Shown here: in pieces, positions 13,549 to 20,678 of the stretch
Numbering within the stretch: the stretch's first letter is position 1
How the letters are laid out: every line of letters begins with the position of its first letter
Origin: a virus
DNA length: 22,896 nucleotides
IMG/VR virus record: IMGVR_UViG_3300046543_000407
Location: 1 to 22,896 of that record
Strand: one strand, 5' to 3'
Notes under the pieces: generated by a model
Seen by the model: only the letters and a program-made list of their open reading frames with translations
What the model was told of the DNA's origin: nothing
The model's database searches: none
Translations under genes and position numbers: made by a program

Positions 13549-14049
13549 CTAGACGCCGGCGAAGCCGCCCGACTCAGAGCCTGTGGCCTGTGGAGGGAGG
13601 ACATCCCTCACGTTGTTGCGGTTCTGACCCTCGTACTTACGAATGTCAATCCGCAGACGAGCACGTGCCCCTAGCAGACGTCCTTCGTTAGCCACGTTCT
13701 CAGGAGAGAAACGTGGAGCAGCAAGGAGCTCTGCCTCGTAGCCATCGTCAGTCTTGATCCGAGCAAGAGTCCGCTTGACTCTTGGCATCCCCTGCTCATT
13801 GAAGACCGTGTGATAGAAGAACTTGCGACCTGCATGCTCTCCCTCTTCCACCTCCCACACCCACGTCCACATTGGGTTGTTGGAGCGCTGACTGAAGCCG
13901 AAGTCCAGCTGAGCCAGAGCCACGTCGTAGAGGCCTCGAGCTACCGGCTTAAAGCCGGAATCGTCGACTTCTCCCATGGACACGTATAGGGTGTCGCCGG
14001 AATCCTCCGTCTCCATCCCAAACCGGTCCTCTTCAAACGTACCACTCAT
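13549..14049 (-). CDS. DUF669-like phage single-stranded DNA-binding protein
   Basis: 166 residues, ATG 14049 behind AGAGGAGAA. The sequence fits DUF669 proteins, which in many phages sit beside Sak4-type ATPases and act as ssDNA-binding proteins. It has an acidic N-terminus (DSGDTLYVSMGEVDDSG), then GLYDVALAQLDFGFSQRSNNPMW, WVWEVEEGEHAGRKFFYHTVF, and the basic C-terminal RARLRIDIRKYEGQNRNNVRDVLPP. The strand pattern suggests an OB-like beta barrel that coats ssDNA for replication or annealing. It is immediately downstream (62 bases) of the ATPase and ends at an intrinsic terminator. Family assignment is from the G.Y-S..GNP-W..EV-G...GR pattern; ssDNA binding is known for some relatives and inferred here. 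Confidence 0.78.
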   Translation of the reverse strand: MSGTFEEDRFGMETEDSGDTLYVSMGEVDDSGFKPVARGLYDVALAQLDFGFSQRSNNPMWTWVWEVEEGEHAGRKFFYHTVFNEQGMPRVKRTLARIKTDDGYEAELLAAPRFSPENVANEGRLLGARARLRIDIRKYEGQNRNNVRDVLPPQATGSESGGFAGV

Positions 14050-14110
14050 GTTATTCTCCTCTTTCTAGCGCCGTTAAGGCCTAGCTTTAGGTGTTGATGA
14101 AGTTAGCCAG

Positions 14111-15262
14111 TTACTCTGCAGCTACTCTTGTTGTTGTAGTTGTTGTTGTAGTTGCAGCCGTCGTCTTCTTCAACAGGCCCGTCCTCAGGAGAATGTCCCC
14201 CATAGTTGGGTTGTCGAAGTAGTTGCCGCGGAAGGGTGTTAACCGACACTTCGCTGCGTAGCGAGTGTTGGGACGGACGTATAACCTCCGCGGCGCAGGC
14301 GTGTCGTCCGTTTCTGCTTGCCCGAGAACAAGATAGCCAACCACATCCATAAAGCCTTGGATTAGGCTTGACAACTTCCCTGTCATCATTGGGCTGAATA
14401 GCTGACGCTTCTGTTCGTCCTGGATGTATCCTCTCGCTGCTGTGAACATGACATGCATAGGAAGGTTTCGGAAGTTGCGGATCAGACGTTGGATCATCGT
14501 ATGCTGTTGGCGATACTGTGCCCACTCAGCAGGTGTCACCTCTTCGTCCATCCTAGTATCGTTTGTGACTCCCGTCAACTGGTTCATGCAGTACACTTCA
14601 GTCTCAGTCAGTGAGTCCAGGATGACAGTTCGATATCGTCTGATGCGTTCGTCTTCTTCCATATCGGGCATGACGATCTTCTGAAGCCTCTTGAGGCGTT
14701 GGGTGCTCTCGAGGTCGATGTTGTCGCGCAGACTGCAATGAGCCTTCAGAAAGTCGTAGATGCGGGCAACGGTCTTATAGTCGAAGGCCTTAACAACGTC
14801 GATCTTCTCAAAGTCATGCACACCTTCTGGATCGTGCAGTGTGAGATCACCTCCTTCAGCGCTGATCATCAATACATCGTTCATCTCTGGAACGCTTACG
14901 CTTGTACCACAGAGGTAAGTCTTCCCTGCACCGTACTCCCCGTAGAACAGACTTTTGATGTATGGCAGAGGAGCTTTCTTGGTAGGAATGATAAATGCAG
15001 GTGCTGCAGGTGTTCCTCCAGGTTGAGTGATTGCTGCTGTAGCTAGGTTAGCAGTCTGGTTAGCTGGTGCACCTTGTTTGGTACTAGGTGGAGCTGTTGT
15101 TGATACCTGAGTACCGCCCGCTGCTCGTACGTTAGCTCCTTCTCTTAGGGCGGATTGACTAGTGCTAGTCGCCGTCGTGGTGGAGGACGTCGTAGGATTC
15201 GCCTCTGTCGTTGTTGTGGAAGATATAGCTCGGTCTCCGGATACTTCACTCTCTGACGCCAT
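14111..15262 (-). CDS. Sak4-like RecA-fold ATPase (recombinase / annealing mediator)
   Basis: 383 residues. ATG 15262 has AGAGGAAA upstream. Residues 1-95 are a disordered Thr/Ser/Ala/Gln-rich tail. The core follows: Walker A GEYGAGKT at 108-115, MISAEGGDLTL at about 132-142, and Walker B VILDSLTE with D216. A typical Sak4/AAA_24 core continues through QRLIRNFRNLPMHVMFTAARG and the MTGKLSSLIQGFMDVVGYLV segment. The C-terminus is a Thr run coded by repeated GTTGTTGTA-type triplets at about 14130-14155, prone to slippage. These single-domain RecA-like ATPases help load or anneal ssDNA in phage recombination. The first 118 bases overlap the 3' end of the upstream nuclease gene in another frame. 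The partner ssDNA-binding protein follows. Confidence 0.85.
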   Translation of the reverse strand: MASESEVSGDRAISSTTTTEANPTTSSTTTATSTSQSALREGANVRAAGGTQVSTTAPPSTKQGAPANQTANLATAAITQPGGTPAAPAFIIPTKKAPLPYIKSLFYGEYGAGKTYLCGTSVSVPEMNDVLMISAEGGDLTLHDPEGVHDFEKIDVVKAFDYKTVARIYDFLKAHCSLRDNIDLESTQRLKRLQKIVMPDMEEDERIRRYRTVILDSLTETEVYCMNQLTGVTNDTRMDEEVTPAEWAQYRQQHTMIQRLIRNFRNLPMHVMFTAARGYIQDEQKRQLFSPMMTGKLSSLIQGFMDVVGYLVLGQAETDDTPAPRRLYVRPNTRYAAKCRLTPFRGNYFDNPTMGDILLRTGLLKKTTAATTTTTTTTRVAAE

Positions 15263-16380
15263 GCTGTGTTTTCCTCTTCACGGTCTTGAGCGCTCATCTC
15301 GAGCTCATGTTGCCAATCAAGGCCGCTGTCTAGGTGCAGACAAGCTGTCCGAAATCCACAGTCCCATGAACAATCTCGAGTGGGATTGGGATACAGCGGC
15401 AGGTCCGGATTTAACATTTCGGTCGTCTCGGCTAGTATCTTCAACCCCTCAGCCTCGATCTGATTCTGGTTACGTTCGGTAGTTGCGAACCCGATGAAGC
15501 TATCAGCCCTCTCGTTCTCCTGACCTTGCAGATAGTCAAGAAACTGCCGATTAGGTAATGGAGCCCTATCAGTGGACTCGTACATATTCATGAGGGCCTT
15601 CTTGTACAAGGCGTAAGTGGTGATCTGGTTCTTTGCCACTGAGAATGTGCCGGTAGATTTCAAGAATGCCGGCTCGTGAGGAATGACTTTCTTGAACTGC
15701 ATATAGAAGAAGCCAGCTACAGGCATGTTGTAGATGTGCTGTGCTGCCCAACAATAGGATGAGATCTGGGGGTCTGTATCAAGATGTGCTGTGCTGATCT
15801 GCTTGGCAGTCTTGTAATCTCCGGGCCATATACGACCAAGCTCATCAACCACCACGCGATCAATAGTGCCACAATATACAGCACGATCAAAGCCATATTG
15901 ATTGAGAAGCTCAGTAGGCAGCGGGATAGGAATCTGGAAATTGACTTCGACCTGAGGTACGCCATCGATGTACAACGTCTCTAGGCTGCCGCGAAAGTCA
16001 AGCCATTCCTCGTAGTAACCGAGCATTGATTGCCCTAGCTCAACGAGCTCGTTCACGTCTGAAGGAGGAGGATAGCTAGGTGTACGCTTAGTCGCATCAA
16101 CGTATGCCATGAAGGCGTCGGCTGGGCTAGCAAACCTTCTGTAGCCGTGATAGTCCTCAAGTGCGAAGTGAAAGCCCGTCCCAAACCAGAAGTAACCTGG
16201 AGGCTCTTTCATAGTCAGGTTGTTACGATGTATGTACCACCAATTGAACTTGCGCCTACAACGTCTGAATGAGCTCCGATCAGACTGACGTATAATCGCC
16301 ACTCTATCCGGAGTTGTGAGGCTAGGCAAGTAATCAGGAACAAGATCTTCCGGCTCATAGAAATGAAAGTCATCGTCCAT
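15145..16380 (-). CDS. Cas4/RecB-like PD-(D/E)XK exonuclease with 4Fe-4S cluster
   Basis: 411 residues. The nuclease motifs are readable: SSFRRCRRKFNWWYI with C41, FGTGFHFALEDYHG (H71), GTIDRVV (D174), PGDYKTAK (D188, K190) and QISSY (Q205). Three cysteines near the C-terminus (C337, C341, C347 in CSWDCGFRTAC), together with C41, make the iron-sulfur staple of Cas4/AddB-type nucleases. Such phage enzymes resect dsDNA ends to feed recombination; here it precedes a Sak4-like ATPase and ssDNA-binding protein. The last 40 residues are Arg/Pro/Gln-rich and are encoded across the overlap with the next gene's start. Promoter A lies 37-66 bases upstream of the ATG, making this the first gene of its transcription unit. 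Confidence 0.85.
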   Translation of the reverse strand: MDDDFHFYEPEDLVPDYLPSLTTPDRVAIIRQSDRSSFRRCRRKFNWWYIHRNNLTMKEPPGYFWFGTGFHFALEDYHGYRRFASPADAFMAYVDATKRTPSYPPPSDVNELVELGQSMLGYYEEWLDFRGSLETLYIDGVPQVEVNFQIPIPLPTELLNQYGFDRAVYCGTIDRVVVDELGRIWPGDYKTAKQISTAHLDTDPQISSYCWAAQHIYNMPVAGFFYMQFKKVIPHEPAFLKSTGTFSVAKNQITTYALYKKALMNMYESTDRAPLPNRQFLDYLQGQENERADSFIGFATTERNQNQIEAEGLKILAETTEMLNPDLPLYPNPTRDCSWDCGFRTACLHLDSGLDWQHELEMSAQDREEENTAWRQRVKYPETELYLPQQRQRRILRRPPPRRRLALVNPP

Positions 16381-16416
16381 GACCTATAGAGCCCCTGGCT
16401 GCCTTTCTATGACAAC

Positions 16417-16460
16417 ATTATATCATAAAGCACTAGGGGGAATCAAGTGTCCAAATGATA
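16417..16460 (-). promoter_or_regulatory. Promoter A with flanking inverted repeat
   Basis: On the minus strand -35 TTGATT (16446-16441), an 18-base spacer and -10 TATAAT (16422-16417) face the nuclease gene at 16380. TATCAT (16460-16455) and ATGATA (16426-16421) form an inverted repeat over 40 bases that brackets the promoter and overlaps the -10. The same arrangement recurs at 21279-21322 (promoter B). Sigma-70 type; the repeat may be a repressor site. Confidence 0.8.
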
Positions 16461-16496
16461 GTCGACCACAAAATAATTTGCAATGGTAGTAACATA

Positions 16497-16568
16497 TGGG
16501 GGCGTGTGTCGGAATTGAACCGACAGACCATTTGGCTGTAAGACCCAGGCCCGCAAACCTGCCACGCC
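16497..16568 (-). tRNA. tRNA-like gene, isotype uncertain (possible Val-UAC)
   Basis: 72 bases with CCA encoded. The acceptor stem is GGCGTG with CACGCC (the seventh pair is G-A). The D-arm is CAGG/CCTG with a GGG-containing loop. The T-arm is perfect: GTCGG, loop TTCAATT, CCGAC (16524-16508). The predicted anticodon loop CTTACAG (16542-16536) gives U33 and anticodon UAC, but the flanking five-base arms pair at only two positions. Length is 4 short of usual. It is either a divergent or decaying tRNA, or a tRNA-like RNA with another role. It begins 1 base after a small ORF and precedes promoter A. Confidence 0.6.
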
Positions 16569-16569
16569 A

Positions 16570-16668
16570 TCATAGTTCGTCCTCGTCACTTATGTCGCTT
16601 TGGTTTTGTCTGGGAGACACAAAGCCAATGAGGACAAGTACTGCCCATACAATGAGCAGACTAAACAC
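16570..16668 (-). CDS. Tiny single-pass membrane protein (possible)
   Basis: 32 residues from GTG 16668. The first half is a clear transmembrane helix (FSLLIVWAVLVLIGFV) and the second half a polar acidic tail (QNQSDISDEDEL). The hydrophobic-then-acidic design looks selected rather than random. The preceding base context has only GAGAA as a weak ribosome site, and the start overlaps the end of the 31-residue ORF upstream by 8 bases, suggesting coupling. It ends 1 base before the tRNA-like gene. Function is unknown; small phage membrane peptides of this kind include holin-like, superinfection-exclusion and anti-defence proteins, but nothing here picks among them. Confidence 0.45.
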   Translation of the reverse strand: MFSLLIVWAVLVLIGFVSPRQNQSDISDEDEL

Positions 16669-16756
16669 CGCATATCGTTCTCAACCACCAGTCGAAAGCT
16701 GTGAACGAGATCTTACCTTCAAGCCACAGTTTCTCGATACGTTGGTTAGCCTCCAC
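16661..16756 (-). CDS. Tiny ORF after the helicase gene (possible)
   Basis: 31 residues from GTG 16756, which begins 4 bases after the helicase stop. It starts MEANQRIEKLWLEGKISF and ends FDWWLRTICGV, an amphipathic helix followed by an aromatic segment, like small phage helical proteins with a DWWL ending. No good Shine-Dalgarno; translation would need coupling to the helicase. A competing ATG overlaps the helicase stop (ATGA) in another frame and yields only 27 residues of less protein-like sequence. I do not recognise a family. Confidence 0.4.
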   Translation of the reverse strand: MEANQRIEKLWLEGKISFTAFDWWLRTICGV

Positions 16757-16760
16757 TGCT

Positions 16761-18140
16761 TCATTTGACTGCTGTGAGGGCTCTTCTGACGGCGTCGATG
16801 TTGGTGAGGAAGCTGAGGGCATTGTTCACCTTCGTGTCTAGAGCAGGAAGCATCAGTTCCGAGTCCACTCCATACTCATGCCGTATGTAGTATAGACTAA
16901 TCGGGTCTGTGATTTCCCCCCGGTGAAGTCTATCTTCAGCCTGCAGATTGTCCCAGGCATCCCATTCGTATCCAACGAACACACCCCAAGTGGCCGGTGT
17001 GAGGTCAAATGATTCAGCATATCGTATGCTGCATAGAGCAATGCCACGTACTTCCCTGAAGTGAGCAACTCGTTGCATGAGTTCCGTAAAGGACAATCCG
17101 CCGGAGAGCTGAATGATAGATCGATCGGCGAATCCAGCCTCAATGAGGCGGCGACGTATAAAAGGCAAGGCCGATGTAAACGGACTGAAGACGACCATAT
17201 GTTGATCTGTCGCTTCATCGAGAAGCTCAACGAGCCTTTCGATACTCGCCCCATACTCGAACTCCGGATCAAGGATCTTAGGGCAGAGGAGCACTTGGCG
17301 CAGTCTGATGATCTGTGTAAGCACATTTTGCGCTACTAGCACTCCGTTAGAGGGAAGTTCTGCCATCATGTCACGAGCCAGCTTTGAGTACAGCCTACGC
17401 TGTGGGAGGCTCATCTGTAGGACGTTGCTATCCAGATCGCGAACCTTCGGAGGCATATTAGGACGTACCTCCTTTTTAGTCCGAGCAATCATGATCCTCG
17501 CCATGTCTGCTTTGAACTTGGCTTCGTCCTTAGTGCCTATGATCTCCCAGCCATAATCTCCTTCTCTGTCTACGATGCAGTACTGATCTACGAACTTCCA
17601 GTAGCTGGGATATCTTGATCGGCTTAGTATGTTCAGAAGACCCCAAATGCCTGGAGGTCCCTTACGCATAGCGCTACCTGATGTCAGAAAGACGTAAGTG
17701 GCACCAAAGGCTAGGCTTTTCAGCTGTTTGAAGTTCTTGGTCTTGCGGTTCGAATCCTTATGAGCCTCGTCACTGATCACGCACCTGAAGATATGCGGGT
17801 CTACTAGACCTGTGAATATGTCGTTCCTGAGTGACTCTCGCGTGACGATGACAAAGCTAGAGCTATTTTGCTTGCTCCACAGTGCATTACGTTGTGCAGC
17901 GCTACCGTAGATGCGCATCGGAGGTCTGCATCCCCAGTCTTTAGCTTGATTGATCCAAGCCATCTGAGCATTGACGCCTGCCAGAATGATACATGGAGTT
18001 GGGAAGCCGAGTTGTTTCCACGCAAGGTATACTGATCCAGTTTTGCCGAGCCCCATGTCATCTGCGCATAATAGTCGTCCTCGAGCTACCTTAGTAGCCC
18101 AATCGACAAACTCCAGTTGGTGTGGCCAAGGTTCTCTCAT
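16761..18140 (-). CDS. SNF2-like DEAH-box helicase
   Basis: 459 residues, a short superfamily 2 SNF2-type helicase or translocase as in many phage replication modules. Helicase N-lobe: HQLEFVDWA (Q-like motif), Walker A DMGLGKT at 28-34, motif Ia IILAGVNAQMAWI, DEAH at 124-127, motif III LTSGSAM. C-lobe: MVVFSPFTSALPFIRRRL, IQLSGGLSFTELMQRVAHF, and motif VI ...NLQAEDRLHRGEITDPISLYYI, the degenerate SNF2 form of Q..GR.HR.GQ. It would unwind or translocate on DNA during replication, repair or recombination. It follows the small hypothetical gene with a 12-base gap; the Shine-Dalgarno is weak (AGG 12 bases upstream). Some relatives act in fork remodelling; the exact role is unknown. Confidence 0.9.
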   Translation of the reverse strand: MREPWPHQLEFVDWATKVARGRLLCADDMGLGKTGSVYLAWKQLGFPTPCIILAGVNAQMAWINQAKDWGCRPPMRIYGSAAQRNALWSKQNSSSFVIVTRESLRNDIFTGLVDPHIFRCVISDEAHKDSNRKTKNFKQLKSLAFGATYVFLTSGSAMRKGPPGIWGLLNILSRSRYPSYWKFVDQYCIVDREGDYGWEIIGTKDEAKFKADMARIMIARTKKEVRPNMPPKVRDLDSNVLQMSLPQRRLYSKLARDMMAELPSNGVLVAQNVLTQIIRLRQVLLCPKILDPEFEYGASIERLVELLDEATDQHMVVFSPFTSALPFIRRRLIEAGFADRSIIQLSGGLSFTELMQRVAHFREVRGIALCSIRYAESFDLTPATWGVFVGYEWDAWDNLQAEDRLHRGEITDPISLYYIRHEYGVDSELMLPALDTKVNNALSFLTNIDAVRRALTAVK

Positions 18141-18152
18141 ATCGTCGGCCTA

Positions 18153-18479
18153 TTAGTCCATCCTTGAGACTTCGAAACTTCCATCCGTCTGTAGGATCAA
18201 TACCCAGTCGCCTGGATACACCAGTATCATCTCGCCCCTCAGAGCAGCTTGAGCCCACGGCCTCAAGGGAGGATCTCCTGGATAGAGGAGATGGTAGTCA
18301 GGAGCAGGAGACAGGCCGAATCCTTTCATCGATCTCCAGCCTCCTTGCTGTCTGTAACCTGAATTGAGCTGCTCCTTAACAGGTTTGGGACTGAGCTCTG
18401 ACAAGAAGCCTGGAAGGTAGCCCAGATCGGCTACTGACATCCTGCTGTCTAGTATGATGAAGGGGTAGGGTGTCATCAT
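18153..18479 (-). CDS. Conserved phage protein of unknown function
   Basis: 108 residues, overlapping the ligase stop by ATGA. The text MSVADLGYLPGFLSE, then YRQQGGWRSMKGFGL, YPGDPPLRPWAQAALRGEMILVYPGDWVLIL and FEVSRMD matches a family I have seen beside replication genes of phages (SM.DLG.IP.FL with a GGGW..F.GF and YPGDPP element). It is rich in Pro, Trp and Tyr with no nucleic-acid enzyme motif. The conserved position between ligase and helicase suggests an accessory role in DNA metabolism, which is only an inference from context. Confidence 0.75.
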   Translation of the reverse strand: MMTPYPFIILDSRMSVADLGYLPGFLSELSPKPVKEQLNSGYRQQGGWRSMKGFGLSPAPDYHLLYPGDPPLRPWAQAALRGEMILVYPGDWVLILQTDGSFEVSRMD

Positions 18480-19411
18480 GTGATGTCCTCCGGATGTCTG
18501 AACCCCATGAAGATCGGATGCCTTGGAGCATCTAACGTCCCAACTGGGAGATAACGATACCGAATGATTTTCCCGGAATAAGCTTGATGGTTATCCCATA
18601 TCTCTTTCCTGAGGGCATGGTCGAATCCACTCCCAACTCCAAAAACCCAGGAGGCGTTTTTAAGGTCTCGTACTCGCAGAGTTCCAAGCATTCCCGAAGG
18701 ACGTTGACCAGCTTTGTGTGAACTTCTGGTGGTAAACCCTCTCGCGTCAGTAGTGGCAGGATTGTCATTGTGCATGAGCTCCTCGAACCCTTCGATGATG
18801 GCTTCGGAGTCTTTGAAGCGTTTGAGCTTCCCCATGTAGCCTTCTTTGGGAGTCGACCTCCCCTGTTTGTAAGGTGCGTGAGGATCTCGGATGATCACGC
18901 CTTCATATCCCCAGCTGACGTACGCATCTTCAGCTCTTGTCAGCTCGTCTGGGTCGACAACTATCGCCTGCTGTAGTAGCTCAACTCGGTGGTTGACTCC
19001 TGTATCTGTTAGGTTTCTTTGTCTGGTTGCGAGGTTCTTATGCCTTTCGACGAATCGTCCTTGAATCGTGATGTCATCGAATACGTAGTACCTAACATCA
19101 GGCTCTCCGTCTGCTGACATCACGCCGCTGCTAGTCCTTGCAAAGACGCCTTCGCCATACGGCTCCCCTACGACTAGCTCGCCATCCAGACCTTCGAGCT
19201 GGTACAGACCAAATATCTCTTGTGTGTACTGGTTGCGGATTGGCTTCATCGTTCGAGAGTACAGCTTGCCGTCCCTGACGATAGCTCTGATGCCATCCAG
19301 CTTGGGAGATACCCAGTAGGCAACGCCTACTCTCTCGAGGTTGGCATTGTAGTAGTTAATGTCCGCATCGAATGCCAGCATCGGCCGAAACGGTTTGACA
19401 GTAGTACTCAT
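18476..19411 (-). CDS. ATP-dependent DNA ligase
   Basis: 311 residues, typical of minimal phage ligases. Motif I SPKLDGIR gives the adenylated K37; motif III LDGELV at 75-80; motif IV YEGVIIRD with E170; motif V MGKLKRFKD with K195 and K197. After the nucleotidyltransferase core the region GTLRVRD...FGVGSGFDHALRKEI...GKIIRYRY is a small OB-fold that includes motif VI-like basic residues. It joins nicks using ATP, sealing Okazaki fragments or repaired DNA. The start is ATG 19411 with AAGGA upstream, and it overlaps the upstream HNH gene by 4 bases (ATGA) and the downstream gene by 4. The family call is firm; T7-like rather than NAD-dependent. Confidence 0.95.
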   Translation of the reverse strand: MSTTVKPFRPMLAFDADINYYNANLERVGVAYWVSPKLDGIRAIVRDGKLYSRTMKPIRNQYTQEIFGLYQLEGLDGELVVGEPYGEGVFARTSSGVMSADGEPDVRYYVFDDITIQGRFVERHKNLATRQRNLTDTGVNHRVELLQQAIVVDPDELTRAEDAYVSWGYEGVIIRDPHAPYKQGRSTPKEGYMGKLKRFKDSEAIIEGFEELMHNDNPATTDARGFTTRSSHKAGQRPSGMLGTLRVRDLKNASWVFGVGSGFDHALRKEIWDNHQAYSGKIIRYRYLPVGTLDAPRHPIFMGFRHPEDIT

Positions 19412-19908
19412 GTGCTTGTTTCCTTGACAAGGAGGGATTCAAAACGAAGCTGCTCCCAGGAGCCCTCCTTCATCATCCTGAGCCGCAAGGTTGAGAAGCT
19501 GACGCCCAGCTCCCTAGCTAGATCTGACGCTACTATAGGCACCCCCGTCTTAGGGTGTCTAACCCAACGATTGTTACGTCTATTGACTCCTTGTACAGCC
19601 GGAGTAGCCCACCGAACGTTTCCCGGAACGTAATGCTCTTCAACTTTTATCCGGTCAAGTGTATGCCTCCACGTAGGTTTAATTCCTGCGTGACTGATAA
19701 ATGCTCTGTAGGCAGCTTGCAGCCTCTCTTCGGGTTTCAATGCCTCGTAGAATTCAGACCTCCAAAGTGCATGCACCTTAATCCCACGCCCGCCATACTG
19801 TTTGTAGCTGACATGATCAGGATTGTAGCACCGCTGGAGCATCATGTACCAGCTACGATACGTCCGCTGGTTCAGGTCAGCTCGGGAGTTCTTACGAGGC
19901 TTCTTCAT
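19408..19908 (-). CDS. HNH/AP2-type DNA-binding endonuclease-like protein
   Basis: 166 residues. The N-terminal half matches free-standing phage HNH-type proteins: TYRSWYMMLQRCYNPDH, YKQYGGRGIKVHALW, then HTLDRIKVEEHYVPGNVRWATPAVQGVNRRNN. These are the short-loop 'YGGRGI ... DRI ... Y.PGN.RWAT...Q..N.R.N' pattern. The C-terminal part (SDLARELGVSFSTLRLRMMKEGSWEQL) is a helix-turn-helix or NUMOD-like DNA-binding region. A homing endonuclease or DNA-binding regulator is likely; whether it cuts DNA is not shown. It is joined by 4-base ATGA overlaps to both neighbours, so it is a resident operon member rather than a recent loose insertion. Ribosome site: AAGAAGGAAG. Confidence 0.75.
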   Translation of the reverse strand: MKKPRKNSRADLNQRTYRSWYMMLQRCYNPDHVSYKQYGGRGIKVHALWRSEFYEALKPEERLQAAYRAFISHAGIKPTWRHTLDRIKVEEHYVPGNVRWATPAVQGVNRRNNRWVRHPKTGVPIVASDLARELGVSFSTLRLRMMKEGSWEQLRFESLLVKETST

Positions 19909-20159
19909 GCTTCCTTCTTCGCCGGTACGCTCTCGAAAGGCTCGCGCAGTGCTCCAGGAGCGAGTACGGTTACACTAGCAGGCTCATTGCAATGCGAGCA
20001 TATGATGTCTAATGACGGATTGTGTCGAAGCGCTGCCTGACCTGATGGATAAATGCCTACCCTCTCACCACATTTGAGACACACTCGGGAGTTGTCCTGC
20101 TGAGGATGAACTCGATGCATGTCGGCTAGACGCATCACTATTAAGGCAGCAAATTTCAT
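19905..20159 (-). CDS. Zinc-ribbon small protein, unknown function
   Basis: 84 residues. Two Cys pairs, CLKCGERV (residues 27-30) and CSHC about 25 residues later, make a zinc ribbon with a short basic helix before it. The hydrophobic start (FAALIVMRLADMHRVH) is not long enough for a membrane segment. The C-terminus is Pro/Ala-rich. ATG 20159 has GGAGAACATGAC upstream. Sits between the tiny membrane gene and the HNH gene, overlapping the latter by ATGA. No family recognised; probably nucleic-acid or protein binding. Confidence 0.7.
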   Translation of the reverse strand: MKFAALIVMRLADMHRVHPQQDNSRVCLKCGERVGIYPSGQAALRHNPSLDIICSHCNEPASVTVLAPGALREPFESVPAKKEA

Positions 20160-20160
20160 G

Positions 20161-20241
20161 TCATGTTCTCCATATCAGGAAGATCATGATGACGCCGAGT
20201 ATCAGGATGCTTACGATGTTCATGTTCATGTTCATGTTCAT
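20161..20241 (-). CDS. Tiny hydrophobic membrane peptide with repeated Met-Asn start
   Basis: 26 residues, too short for usual annotation. ATG 20241 overlaps the HAD gene's TGA as ATGA, and the stop at 20161 lies just before the next gene's ATG, so it fits the operon's coupled pattern. The start is four tandem Met-Asn pairs, then a strongly hydrophobic helix (IVSILILGVIMIFLIW) and a short basic tail. This looks like a single-pass inner-membrane peptide. Each of the four ATGs could serve as a start. Function is unknown; holin-like or membrane-targeting roles are only possibilities. Confidence 0.55.
   Translation of the reverse strand: MNMNMNMNIVSILILGVIMIFLIWRT
20218..20241. repeat. Hexanucleotide tandem repeat (GTTCAT)4
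   Basis: Four perfect copies of GTTCAT on the + strand, equal to ATGAAC on the minus strand, form the first codons of the tiny membrane gene. Copy-number change keeps the frame but alters the number of Met-Asn pairs and start codons. Confidence 0.9.
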
Positions 20242-20678
20242 CGACGGGTATCGTTCCACGGTCTGAAGTACATCAATCGCTCTGGTTTCAGATCTCTATC
20301 ACCCCACCTGCCTTGAAACTGAATAGCTCGATCATCAATGGTAAGGAAGGCTGCAGGCTTCTCTGCCGACATAGTAAACTCGACAGGTTGGCGCGTTCCT
20401 CCCTTATCCAGGAGCCATTCATGCATCTTGATGGCTAGCCACTTACCCATCGCTAGGCGACCAGCATCTGTTGAGGATCGAGAGCTGTAGATCACCAGCT
20501 TGAAGTACTTCTGAGCCTCTGCTGCCCACTCAAGAAAGCCAGGCACCATTCCGTCGTATATCGTTCCATCTTGCCAGCCCTTGGAGTAGAGATGGATGAC
20601 ACCATCAAAGTCTAGGCAGAGATTAGGCTTCTGCACTTCAGACTCAGCTGAGGTCTCTAGGGGTTTGGACTCCGACAT
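20238..20678 (-). CDS. HAD-superfamily phosphatase-like protein
   Basis: 146 residues. Motif I CLDFDGVIHLY with D23 (nucleophile) and D25, motif II at about residue 64 (VIYSSRSS), and motif III FLTIDDRAIQF with D115/D116. These are complete, so a phosphatase or phosphotransferase activity is likely. A conserved Lys between motif II and III is less obvious (K-rich region EK near 106). The C-terminus (DLKPERLMYFRPW) matches a phage HAD group also found in NIF- and PNK-like phosphatases. Substrates in relatives include 3'/5' nucleic-acid phosphates and nucleotides; the adjacent kinase, ligase and resolvase suggest a DNA-end or nucleotide processing role, inferred only. Start ATG 20678 has AAGGAG upstream and overlaps the preceding gene by 35 bases. 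Confidence 0.8.
   Translation of the reverse strand: MSESKPLETSAESEVQKPNLCLDFDGVIHLYSKGWQDGTIYDGMVPGFLEWAAEAQKYFKLVIYSSRSSTDAGRLAMGKWLAIKMHEWLLDKGGTRQPVEFTMSAEKPAAFLTIDDRAIQFQGRWGDRDLKPERLMYFRPWNDTRR

Noticed and set aside
14125-14160. Triplet repeat as a separate regulatory element
   Set aside because: It encodes the Thr run at the ATPase C-terminus and is in frame; nothing else points to regulation.
16497-16568. Reading the tRNA-like region on the + strand (apparent GTA anticodon loop)
   Set aside because: The T-arm TTCAATT loop and the CCA end exist only on the minus strand.
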